Assembly: GCA_018398575.1 (NCBI GenBank)
Contig: JAGTXZ010000021.1
Coordinates: forward strand, 682,001-746,000
Direction of reading: 5' to 3'
DNA length: 64,000 nt
DNA from: Ampelomyces quisqualis
Taxonomy: Eukaryota; Ascomycota; Dothideomycetes; Pleosporales; Phaeosphaeriaceae
The position numbers were made by a program, and so were the translations under genes. Under the pieces are notes generated by a model. That model made no database searches and had not been told where the DNA came from. It saw nothing but the letters and a program-made list of their open reading frames with translations. Of the stretch, positions 1-10,003 are shown in pieces. Position 1 is the first letter of the stretch. The number at the start of each line of letters is the position of its first letter.

Positions 1-1364
1 ACTATGTCGGCTGTTTCGCGACCAGATTGGCGGGCGGGGACGTTCGTTTCGAAGCTGGCATAGGAGCAATGAGGCTCGGGCGTGACATGTACAGTGAAGT
101 AGTGCGTGGCGTCGGAACCTTTCTTGGAACCTACAGGGGCGCCGCCAGGGGCGGGAATGACACCGTTGGCGGAGAAGCCGCAGGGTGTGAAGAGGTATGC
201 GTCGATGCGGGCGTCGGGGTATTTGGAGGTTGGGTAGACGTCGGCCAAACCGCAGGCTTCAGAAACGACCGTGCCGAGAGTATGGCCCTCAGTAGTCAAT
301 TCTTCCGGGAAGGTCAGCTCCTCATCAGAGTTCAAGCCCGAGTGGTCAGAGGAAGTCTGCTCAAAGACATCGAAGCTATCGTCCGAGACCTGGGTTGGGG
401 CAGTTGAAGTGTTGAGCACAGTTGAACCACCGAGACTCTCGCACTTCTCCTCTGGAATAGAGCCGAGGGATTGGATAGCACTCTTGCGTGCCTCACGAGC
501 CTTCTGGATGTAGCGACCTTCCGCAACCGCACTTGCGTCCTCGAGAAAGAACTGGCGAGCATTCTTCTCATCGAGATCGGTCATCAGAAGCTCCAAGGTC
601 TCATCTTCCTCTTCATCGGTGAGCTGCTCAGGCAACATGCGCTGAGGGTGGCTCACGTACTTTGTCTCCGTCTCAGGAATCTCGGGCGCCTCGGTACCTG
701 GGCTGGGCGGTGGGGTCAACTGCGTATCAGGGCCAGTAATGTAGAGGTACCAGTGTTCGGCGTTCATCTTGCCAATCATGTAGGCACTGCCGCCCTGGAA
801 GCGTTGGTCGAGGAAGCGGACCTCATCTCGCCAGCTGCGGTGGGGTCCTCGCTGCTGATCTGGGTTCAGGAAATTCTTCCTGCTGTAGAAGACGCGGTAG
901 GGCGCAGCAGCAGGCGCAAGAGCCGAGCCAGGCGCAGGCATCACATAGGGAAAGCCAGCGTCGACGGCAGCAATCTCGAGAAGGCGAGTCAGACCCCAGA
1001 GTAGGGTGGTGGTACCGCAAGTCTTGAGCACAACCTTGTGTGGGAAGACGAACATGCTCGACTCGGATAGGAGATAGGCATCGACATGCTCAGACTCAAT
1101 GACGGAGAGAACCTTGCAGTTGACCAAGTCAAGCATTTCCTTCCAGGTATCAGCGGACACCTTCTTGAGTCCGAGGGGACCAGCCTGGCCCGGCAGGTCG
1201 GTGGCAGACGAGCTGAACCATACTTCGAGGAGCTTCTCCGGACCTTCGAAGGAGTTTGAGGAATCGAGGTCGATTGTAGCCTCCTTGTTGATGGTCAGAT
1301 GCGGCGTTCCCATGTGCGACGACGGAGACGCAGTGTAGTGCAGAGGGATTTCAGTGGCGACCAT
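1..1364 (-). CDS. SPE2: S-adenosylmethionine decarboxylase proenzyme (3' end cut by window edge)
   Basis: It decarboxylates S-adenosylmethionine to supply aminopropyl groups for spermidine synthesis in the cytosol. The frame is open without interruption from the ATG at 1364 to the window edge, about 454 residues. Visible family signatures are FEGPEKLLEVWF near the N-terminus (substrate-site Glu residues), LSESSMF with the self-cleavage pair Glu101-Ser102 (positions 1059-1064) where the pyruvoyl group forms, the LKTCGTTTLL loop with the catalytic Cys, CGFSAN, and HYFTVHVTPEP carrying the processing His. The segment between residues about 230 and 330 is acidic and Ser-rich, as in fungal family members. 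An upstream stop in the same frame and no earlier in-frame ATG support the start. The last residues lie outside the window. I am confident of the family. Confidence 0.95.
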   Translation of the reverse strand, partial: MVATEIPLHYTASPSSHMGTPHLTINKEATIDLDSSNSFEGPEKLLEVWFSSSATDLPGQAGPLGLKKVSADTWKEMLDLVNCKVLSVIESEHVDAYLLSESSMFVFPHKVVLKTCGTTTLLWGLTRLLEIAAVDAGFPYVMPAPGSALAPAAAPYRVFYSRKNFLNPDQQRGPHRSWRDEVRFLDQRFQGGSAYMIGKMNAEHWYLYITGPDTQLTPPPSPGTEAPEIPETETKYVSHPQRMLPEQLTDEEEDETLELLMTDLDEKNARQFFLEDASAVAEGRYIQKAREARKSAIQSLGSIPEEKCESLGGSTVLNTSTAPTQVSDDSFDVFEQTSSDHSGLNSDEELTFPEELTTEGHTLGTVVSEACGLADVYPTSKYPDARIDAYLFTPCGFSANGVIPAPGGAPVGSKKGSDATHYFTVHVTPEPHCSYASFETNVPARQSGRETADI

Positions 1365-3027
1365 CTCTGGGCTAGCTGGCGTAGCGCGCGGCGTACTTTG
1401 TAGCGGCTCGGTTTGATGGTGCAGTTGTGCGGAGGTTTGGCGGGCTGGTTCTCAAGCGGGGGCGCAGTCTGCTGCTCAGACAAGCAATGCGGTGCTCGCC
1501 TGAGGAGAGAGGCCCACGGGTCACGAGGGTGAAGAGGCTGGCGTTTGCCAGCAGCAGTGTGTGAAGGGCGGGGGGGTTCGACCGTGGTCGATGTTAGGGC
1601 GGTCGGGCGGAGAGGGGGATGAACGAGGCTTTGCGCCGGGAAATGGTGCCAGTCGAGGGTCCTCGCACGACCAGATTCCGATACCCTGGAGAAGTATCGG
1701 GTCCAGCAGACGAGGAGATCTGCTCAGGTGGGGGGTATGGGGGTGGGGAGTGGCGTGGGAGTAGCGCGTGTTATCGAAGCCTGTCCGTGTCAGCGCTGCC
1801 ACTGATGTGTTTGTTGTTCGGTCGTGCAGTTGAGACTCACTTTGCGGGCTTGGACAGGAAGCGTACCAGATCCTCGCGGCGCATGGAAGGTTGAGACGGG
1901 GCGGCGAAAGACGGTCTGCGGGCTGTCACAGCCTATACAGTGTGGGAGGGCGTCGAGGGTAGGTCGGCCAGCGTGACGGTGTGGGTGTGGTAGGGGGCGT
2001 GGAGCGACGTGTCAGTGCAATGGGTGGTTGTGGTGTTGCAAATTTTGCGTCTACGTGCGGTATTTGTCTCCATGCACGCTGGCCGCCCTAGAGACGTCAC
2101 CGCTGGCTTTTGGTTTGCACTGGCCGCTCGTCCCCGCCGCCTGAACGAACATATCCGTACGGAGTACACCGCAGCACCTATCCATGGATGCTCGCGTCTT
2201 CCCAGCAGGATGAACAGAAACCGCTTGCTACCTATAACATTACTACAAGCCCCAGCCTGAACGGCCGCCAGAGATAGCGACGCTGCCTTCCATACCGCCG
2301 CCCTCAGGCCTCCGTCCAACACCCCCAGCCCTGCAGTCCAAGTACGGAGTGCTGCTCTGCCCAATCTTATATTACCGTGCAGCCGCGCTACCGCCTCTCC
2401 AGCCATCAGCCCCAACGCACTCCTCCTGCACTCCCTCCCTCGTCCCCAGAACCACACGATCAGTAACCGACCTATTGCACTGTATAATGTAGTACTTGAA
2501 TACGCATAGCAGCCATCTACACTTTTGTGCCTCGTATGGAACCTGCTGTAACAGGAAGGCTGGCTAGCTCGCCGTACGACTGAAATGTCCCGAAGCACTG
2601 CACTCTCCTACTTACAAGTAGAGCGCTAGCACGTCGGGCGCTGCGGGCCGCTGGTGGCGCTTGACCTAGTCGGGTGGTAGTGCCATGGTTCCCATCTTCT
2701 CACACATGCATCCGGCAACTCCAGCTCCCGTGGATGGCGACTCCATTCGAGCTTCTTGTTACGGAGTACTCTGTTCCAACATGACGGTACTTAAATGTGC
2801 GAGATTGCATTTGCAGTCTTCTTTGTGCTGCTGTTGGCTATCTTCTCATGTACCGCGAGATCAGCATACACAGCCACAAGTGTGGCGTACGGAAGAGGGC
2901 CAAGAGCCCGAGGCGCAGCTTAGGAACACCAATCAACGCTCACTAGCTCACTATTGTGCATCTGTCAGACTACATACAATAGTAGCGTGGCCATCTTTTG
3001 CCTTTTTTTTCCAGGGAAGCGACATGA
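1365..3027. other. Upstream leader/intergenic region between SPE2 and the HID1-family gene
   Basis: I see no convincing gene here. The longest minus-strand frame (1933-2598) has no recognisable domain and a composition typical of chance. As the upstream side of SPE2, this stretch should hold its promoter and any leader. Two copies of TACGGAGTA occur, at 2158-2166 and 2760-2768. The HID1-family gene ends at 3028. Confidence 0.5.
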
Positions 3028-6012
3028 CTAGACATCTCTAAAAGTCCCACCCGCTGTCGCATTACCGGGCACCCCGCCGTTCCCAGTACCACGCTGCGTT
3101 GTCTGAGTGGCCGCTCCACGCAAATTGAGGCTACCGATGCGCTGCACGAGATTGCTTCCAACTGCATCCACGGCCCCTCGAGGCTGCATCAAGGATGGTG
3201 CTTGTGCTGCGGCTTCCTGCACTCTGAACAGACGAATGCTCGTGTGATTCCACACGCCGGCAGTTCCCTTGGCTACCAGCATTTCCTGTGCAAAGACGAA
3301 CCCCCACAGTAACGATTCATACCAACCGAGAGACAGGGGCGACCATTCGAAAAGATGGACCCTGATCGGAGACGGCTCAATGCCTCGCACCTCCATTCCA
3401 CGTATCGTTTCTAGTGCTGCAGCTGTGTCGTTCGAGTTCGTGCTAGGCATTTTAGGCCCAAGTTGTGATATCAGCATCAGGATAGTGTGCAGTGGTAGCT
3501 CCGACAGCCAATTCTCAAGCTACAGCAAATATCAGCATAATTACATCGAAATTGTAACCGTCACTTACCCATTGAGCAGATGGCGTGAAATATTCGTTCG
3601 TGGCGAAAGCCGGAGTTGCTGCGCTGCTCAAACTAGTCATGCTGTTCTGTCGGGAGAAAGTCGGTTGGCCAACGGGCATCTTTCCACGTGCTTTCTCCGA
3701 CATACCCCTCACTTGGAGTGGCACAGATTCATCAACAGATGATGCTATCGATGCTGTCCTAGAGGCTCCTGAAGCCGACTGAGGAGGGGATTGCGGCGGT
3801 TCCGCTGACAGCTGTTCCTCAGCATCCGAGTCCTCGTCGTCGCCGATCGCAAATGCGCTGTTCTCTTCAGGTACGTTGCCCAAGGTAGGCATGCGTGATA
3901 CTGTAGGACTTCTAATACTGTCAATCGAGTCTGTCCTTTGAAGGTCTGCCGTGCTTTCTTTTCGCTGTTGATTTTGACGCTCTATTTCTTCCTGTCCGCT
4001 CTCGAGAGTAAAGTCTCGCAGGGCTTGGAATCTCTTGCGAGATCGCACAATCGCGTATATGAGGTTTGGATTGTCTGCGAAATTTTTAGTTGTGGGCCAT
4101 AGAGAATTTGAAGTCACCTTACGCTGGTACTGATGCTCGCTCACAGCGTTCAAGACCTCCAAAAGCGATTGGAGTAAAGTGTGATTGTTTTCATTAGCAA
4201 GCAAGAAGCTCGGTGATGACATGGAAGCAAAAAGCTGAAGCAACTTCGAGCTAGTCGCACGCCCGATGTTCTGCACGTAAGCAGCGATGTTGTTGAGAAT
4301 GGCCAATAGCGCAGGATACACGGCATCGAGTCTGCCTTTGCTTGTTGTGAGCAGGGTATAGATAGACTTTGCAAAGTTAGCGCAAGGGCATTGCCATCAC
4401 AAGACACATACAGTGATGACATAGTCGGCATAAGTGCCGTGGAAATTCGGTATCCGTATGCTGGGTGGGAGCGACTCTTGCCCCTCGAATGTCTTGTTGA
4501 GACTCTTTCCAAAGTTCGGCTCGACGCTCAGAGTCTGCAAAACGAAGACGCACATTCGCACAAGGCCCTGCTTGGCGGGGTCATTGCGCTGATCAATGGC
4601 ATAATAAAGCACTAGGACCACAAAGTCATGAGCTCGGTCAGTATCGATAATGAACGAGCGGAAACGCTTGTTGCACTGAAGAGCTTCCCAAAAGAGCATG
4701 ATCATCTCGGGAGCCCAGGTCAGTGACTTCTGGCTACCAGGCAAATACGACGTGTTTGCTTGCAGCTGTCTCATGTAAGTGGATGATTCGAAGTCTGACT
4801 GTCACACATACAGGCTGGTTCAAGATCCGTGTCATGCCATCGACCAAGAATTGAAAGTCCTGTGGCCTGTGCAATCGGCCCAGGAAATGGCGAAAGAAGT
4901 TCTTGGGCGCGGGTCCGTTGCCTGGCTCTGGGATGGGATACAGTACGAGCACAAGAAGCAGTTGTAGGCAGTATGTGACCAGTATCTGCCGCTGATCTTT
5001 GAACACAACGTGGTCGTAGGGTACGCGCCATGTTGCAGGATTGTACTTTAGGGTCTACGGAGGTCAGCATGCGCGAGCTTGGCTGGAGGCTTCTACGAAC
5101 TGTGTTTAACAACGAGCACAAGACAGACAGAACGACTTGCTTGTCTGAGGTTGTGGCAATATACGTGATGGCTTTGACACCCTTGACGGGAAGGATACCT
5201 GCGCGGATCAGCACTGCCAAGATGCTGCACACAGAGTTGCGCACCAGCTGACATATACATCGACTTGCTGGCAAATGTGAGCAACAGGCGCAAGATTTCC
5301 GTTCTGTTGCTTTCGAACTCCTTGGTGGAGGCTACGGGGGTATTGCATCCCACGCCGCTCTGCCATATCGCGTACGTGACCTTATTCTTGCCGGCCGCAA
5401 CTTTGGGCAGGGTGAAGTCGGAGAAGAAGAGCAGGTCGATCAGCGTGTCGATGATGTCCTCGGCGAGCGGCTTTGCGTCTTCAAACTCCGGCTCTCGCTC
5501 GGTCGGCGTCTGCTCAGGGTCGGCCTCGTCGAAGATGACCTCACTCCGCACCAGCTGGCCCCGCCGACTGCGCTTCCGGCGAGCTGCCCAGAAGAACTGG
5601 TCTTCCCACTGCTCGAGGTGCTCGGCCTCGTACAGAAACGGCAGCAGCCGCGTCAAGACTCTTATGCAATTGAGCGCATCTCGCTCCGGCGCAAGCTCGG
5701 GATCAGGGAAGGAGGGATGGTTGCGCAGGACAATGAGGCGCGAGGTGACGGCGAGGACGAGGGTTTCGAGGTTGACGAGGTTGTTGTCGCGAGTGCGGCG
5801 GATGTCTGCGGGCGAGAAGAGCGAGAAGACATCCTCGGTCGACTCAGGCAGCTCCCAGAACTGGCCGGGCAATTAGCACGGCCGCCTCCGAGAGTGCGAG
5901 GCTGTGGGAGACATACGCCGGCCCAGTACGCATCATCTGCGGGGATCTGCTTGGGCTCTGACAGGCGGAAGATGCCCTGCTTGAAGGTGAGTTTGGAGTC
6001 GGACGCGCCCAT
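3028..6012 (-). CDS. HID1-family Golgi protein (dymeclin/Hid1 superfamily), multi-exon
   Basis: Family members (animal HID-1, fission yeast Ftp105/Hid3) are peripheral Golgi proteins in trafficking and dense-core vesicle formation. The start ATG at 6012 gives MGASDSKL, a good N-myristoylation signal (Gly2, Ser6). Exon 1 ends after DDAYWAG; a 57-bp intron leads to FWELPESTEDVFSLFSPADIRR, then the PSFPDPELAPERDALNCIR block, GVKAITYIAT, a QILVTYCLQLLLVLVLYP hydrophobic stretch, and WAPEMIMLFWEALQCNKRF. An acidic Ser/Thr-rich linker (about 3580-4000) precedes the C-terminal block SPIRVHLFEWSPLSLGWYESLLWGFVF. The stop is TAG at 3028-3030. At least six short introns are needed; apart from the first, boundaries are approximate. 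It is divergent from the XPB gene, with 401 bp between the two starts. Confidence 0.9.
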
Positions 6013-6413
6013 CGGTATGCATGTCAAGGCTCATGTGCGCAGCGTGCGTGGTTGTAGGAGCGCGCTCTGGATAGTGGTAGATTACGTCGGCACCGCCAGC
6101 ACCGCCAGCACCGGGCCTTCTCACATGCTTTCGTGACTCCTTGGCGGCGCGTGTCCGCTCTCCCCCCAGGCACGTGACATTACATAAGCAGGACCCCCGA
6201 GCACCCTAGGCTCCTAGGCGTCGCGTCTTGTGCCTCACCACCCCTCGCCCGCTGCCTATCGCCGCTCCGCTCCCCACTCCGCTCCCCACTCCGCACCGTC
6301 GACTCGCACAACATCACCACCCCTCGTCTCCGGAGCGTGCCGAGGCTGAGCGACTGCGCGCGCAGAGGTCCAGTCTAAGCCGACACGCGCCGCTGTGCGC
6401 AACAGCCGCAGCC
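6013..6413. promoter_or_regulatory. Divergent promoter between the HID1-family gene and SSL2
   Basis: About 400 bp separates two divergent start codons, so both core promoters must lie here. The SSL2 side (6190-6410) is strongly pyrimidine-rich (repeated ccgctccccactccgctcc-like tracts), a common trait of fungal housekeeping leaders. The frame of SSL2 is open back to 6228 but conserved similarity begins only at the ATG at 6414. Confidence 0.6.
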
Positions 6414-8828
6414 ATGCCCCCAAAGCGAAAGGCGCAGACGGCGGCAGACGCCGAGGCCGAGGAGGCGTGGGACGATCAGGATGAGGGCCCGATGAGCGAC
6501 CAGGACACATTCGACAACTTGAGGGAGGAGTTCGATGTAAAGGCCATGACCAAGCGTGCGCGAGCCACCCACAAGAGGGACGCTGCAGGCGATCTCTTCA
6601 AGAAGTCAGACCAGTGGGATGCCAAGCTGAAGCCTGACCACTACAACCGCCCGCTATGGGTCAACGACGCAGGGGGCATCATCCTCGAGTCGTTCCATTC
6701 ACTTTTCGATGAAGCTCAAGACTTCCTGATCAACATCGCCGAGCCGCAGTCGCGCGTGTCGAGGATGCACGAGTATCAGCTAACCACGCACAGTCTCTTT
6801 GCCGCTGTCAGTGTCGGCCACTCGAGCAAGGAGATCATCGACAAGCTTGACAAGTACTCCAAGACTGAACTCTCCGAGCCCATCGTCAGCTTTGTCAACA
6901 GGTCAACCTCGGCTTTTGGCAAGGCGAAGATTGTGCTGAAGAAAACATTATCGTACATCGAAAGTGAAGACCCCAAGATCCTACAAAAGCTCCTCGCCGA
7001 CTCCATCGTGGCAGAGTGCCGAGCAGATTCGACAGACGGCCTCATCAAGGAAGCTGCACCGAAGATTGGCCAGATGGCAATTCCTGGCACAAAGATGGCA
7101 GCAGGCGCAAATCAAATGGCACAGCAACAGCCGGTGGCGCCTGAGAACCCAGCTCCAAGCGACATGATAGCAACATTGCGAGAAGATGACGATGACGACG
7201 AGATCGCCCAAGTTCACTCGTTCCAGATCAAGAGCGAAGAGCGAGAACGAGTGGTGAAGCGATGTCGAACCATCGGACTGCCGCTTACAGAGGAGTACGA
7301 TTTCAACAACGATGAAGTCAACGCGAACCTCGAAATCGATTTGAAGCCCCATGCTCAAATCCGCTACTACCAGGAAAAAGCGCTCAGTAAGATGTTTTCA
7401 AACTCTCGTGCTCGGTCGGGCATCATCGTGCTTCCATGTGGTGCAGGTAAGACTTTGGTGGGAATCACGGCTGCTTGCGGAGTCAAGAAGTCAGTTATCG
7501 TGCTGTGTACCAGCGCCATGTCTGTGATACAATGGCGAGCCGAGTTCATAAAGTGGTCCAACATCAATCCGGAAGACGTTGCCGTGTTCACAGCCGACAA
7601 CAAGACCAGCTTTCCTCGTAATGCCGGTATCATCATCAGCACATATTCCATGATTAGTAACGCGAGAAAACGCTCTTATGATGCTGAGAAGGTTATGCAG
7701 TTCATTCGGAGCCGTGAATGGGGCCTGTTGATTGCGGACGAGGTGCACGTCGTGCCCGCCAACATCTTCAAAAAGGTCACGTATGAGATCGCATCACACG
7801 CCAAGCTCGGTCTGACGGCCACACTACTACGAGAAGACGACAAGATTGATGATTTGAACTTCCTGATCGGCCCCAAGTTGTACGAAGCCAACTGGCAAGA
7901 ACTTTCTGAACAGGGTCACATCGCTCGTGTGCAGTGCGCCGAAGTGTGGTGCCAGATGACGCCCGAGTTTTATACGGAGTGGTTGAAGCCTTCCTCGCTC
8001 CAGAAGAGGGCTCTGCTCTCGATAATGAATCCCAGAAAATTCCAGGCCTGCCAATTCCTGATCAATTATCATGAGTCACGAGGAGACAAGATTATAGTAT
8101 TCTCCGACAACGTTTATGCATTGGAGAAGTATGCCAAAAAGCTTGGCAAAGCGTATATCTACGGCGCAACTCCACAGCAGGAGCGTCTTCGTATTCTCGA
8201 AAACTTTCAGCACAATGATGCCATCAACACGATATTCTTGTCCAAGATCGGAGATACTAGTCTCGACCTGCCGGAAGCGACATGTTTGATTCAAATATCG
8301 TCGCATTACGGTTCGCGTCGTCAGGAAGCACAACGACTTGGCCGTATCCTGCGAGCCAAGAGGAGGAACGACGAAGGCTTCAACGCCTTCTTCTACTCTC
8401 TGGTGTCGAAAGATACCGACGAGATGTATTACTCGTCGAAGCGGCAAGCTTTCCTCGTCGACCAAGGCTATGCCTTCAAAGTCATTACGCGGCTCGAGGG
8501 CATGGAGCATTCTGCCAGCCTGGCATTTGCGACACCACAAGAGCGGCGTGAGCTGTTAATGGACGTTCTGCTGGCAAGAGACGAAGACGCCAAGGAGGAA
8601 AGAATCGACGGCGATGCGTTCGGCAGTAAGTATGCTTCCAAGAACAAAAAGAATAAGAAGCCTGGTGTCAGAAGAGCTGCGGGTACACTCTCCGAGTTCT
8701 CTGGTGGACAGACTATGGCGTATGCGGAGTACAACAAGAGCCGGAACAAGGAATTAAAGGGAAGCAAGGGCGTGAAGAATGCTTTCATGAGGAAGCTTGT
8801 GAGCTCTTCGAAGAAAAAGCCCGAATAA
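6414..8828 (+). CDS. SSL2: TFIIH DNA helicase/translocase XPB (Ssl2/Rad25)
   Basis: It is the 3'-5' translocase of TFIIH, opening promoter DNA for RNA polymerase II and acting in nucleotide excision repair in the nucleus. It is one uninterrupted exon of 804 residues, near the usual 780-850. Visible features: basic-acidic N-terminus (MPPKRKAQ), Walker A PCGAGKT (341-347), the DEVH box (442-445) typical of XPB instead of DEAH, the XPB-specific RED motif (473-475, in TLLREDDK), and motif VI QRLGRILRAKRR from residue 640. The C-terminus is Lys-rich. I chose the ATG at 6414 rather than the longer open frame because the 62 extra residues are low-complexity and Pro-rich, while MPPKRKA resembles family N-termini. 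No key residue is missing. Confidence 0.97.
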   Translation: MPPKRKAQTAADAEAEEAWDDQDEGPMSDQDTFDNLREEFDVKAMTKRARATHKRDAAGDLFKKSDQWDAKLKPDHYNRPLWVNDAGGIILESFHSLFDEAQDFLINIAEPQSRVSRMHEYQLTTHSLFAAVSVGHSSKEIIDKLDKYSKTELSEPIVSFVNRSTSAFGKAKIVLKKTLSYIESEDPKILQKLLADSIVAECRADSTDGLIKEAAPKIGQMAIPGTKMAAGANQMAQQQPVAPENPAPSDMIATLREDDDDDEIAQVHSFQIKSEERERVVKRCRTIGLPLTEEYDFNNDEVNANLEIDLKPHAQIRYYQEKALSKMFSNSRARSGIIVLPCGAGKTLVGITAACGVKKSVIVLCTSAMSVIQWRAEFIKWSNINPEDVAVFTADNKTSFPRNAGIIISTYSMISNARKRSYDAEKVMQFIRSREWGLLIADEVHVVPANIFKKVTYEIASHAKLGLTATLLREDDKIDDLNFLIGPKLYEANWQELSEQGHIARVQCAEVWCQMTPEFYTEWLKPSSLQKRALLSIMNPRKFQACQFLINYHESRGDKIIVFSDNVYALEKYAKKLGKAYIYGATPQQERLRILENFQHNDAINTIFLSKIGDTSLDLPEATCLIQISSHYGSRRQEAQRLGRILRAKRRNDEGFNAFFYSLVSKDTDEMYYSSKRQAFLVDQGYAFKVITRLEGMEHSASLAFATPQERRELLMDVLLARDEDAKEERIDGDAFGSKYASKNKKNKKPGVRRAAGTLSEFSGGQTMAYAEYNKSRNKELKGSKGVKNAFMRKLVSSSKKKPE

Positions 8829-10003
8829 CTGGTTTGTGTCGGGGAGTCTGGTCGTTGTTGGAGCATGTACGGAGCACAGGGCGTTGTGTGGGTGTCCGTC
8901 CGGGTGTAGAGATAGCACGGTAGACTGTCGGCTCGAATGATATTCGCACGAACTTGTCGCCTCTCCTCTCGCATGCCATGGACGTGGACGCTGTCATCTG
9001 ACCAACACCCTACCACGGCGGTACCTCATTCCCATGTCGACCGAGTTTCGGAACTATCCGACCCCGGAGCAACTGTCCCGCCACAAGCGAGCCAGCCACC
9101 CCGCAGTACAGTATGGTGGACGACTCATCTCCGTTCTCCACTCCCGGTCCCCGTCATTGGCCAGACAGTCACGGATCGATCGCCTCTCGCTCGATCTGTG
9201 GTAGTAGTCACCATGTCAGCTGTAACTACTTGGAGGCTTCGAGGCACCGGCAAGGTGTCCTTGGTCACTGGAACGCAATGTCTGCAAGGTGGCCACGGGG
9301 ACGAAAGAAGAGGACGTGTTTCGAGACGGTGGACCAATACTGTTCCTGCGGAGCCTGTCTCCAACCTCGCCGCCGCGGACACATGTTCCGGTGGAAACTT
9401 AATCGTAGCGCGCCCTGCACAAAGGCACATGAAAGTAGCTGCATGTGACTGCGATGCATGTGACGATCGGTTGTTATTGTCTCGGTAGCCGCGCTTGACG
9501 ATGCGGATGGCATCAGTATGCACAAGCTGGGTGGATCAGGAACGGGCGGCTGTCGTCCTACTTGGATGCTTACGTATCTGGAGCGTACACAGGTAGGATT
9601 GCCAGTTCGTACTCGGTAGCAGCGGAGTATGCCCCGCAGCGAATCACTCGACCATTGTCACCGCACGCATCTATCTGGATTCTGGAGGCTGCCACAGCCG
9701 GTCCAATTGCTGAGCCGCTCCCGCAGTGGGTCAGTCGTTGGCCGCTTCACTACGCCTGTTTGCTTTGCTTGTTCGTGCCGCCATGCCTTCGCAGGGTGGC
9801 AGGCTTCCTCAGAAAACTGCCACCACCTGCCCTGTGCCTTGCAAGTTCGCCCGCTGCAGCGCATTTGCTCGTCGTTCAGGGTTCCTAGTCCCGAGTCTGA
9901 CTCGCGCAACACGGTGCATGTCCACTATGCCTCCCGCCGCCACCTAGAGCATGCTCCACCTACACTCTCTGTCGGCCGCCGCACTCCTGGAACGCCCTCC
10001 AAC
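8829..10003. other. Intergenic region between SSL2 and a Zn2Cys6 regulator
   Basis: I see no supportable gene. Several overlapping frames of 80-180 codons occur on both strands, but none shows a domain or a plausible splice structure. The last few hundred bases should hold the promoter of the regulator starting at 10004; the frame is open from 9629, so a longer N-terminus cannot be excluded. Confidence 0.5.

Noticed and set aside
27..407. Plus-strand frame of 126 codons at the window start
   Set aside because: It is the antisense shadow of the S-adenosylmethionine decarboxylase gene, whose family motifs are clear on the minus strand.
1295..1483. Upstream frame overlapping the decarboxylase start, as a possible regulatory uORF
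   Set aside because: It begins with TTG, not ATG, so there is no good reason to call it translated.
1933..2598. Minus-strand frame of 221 codons
   Set aside because: No domain, chance-like composition, no splice or leader context.
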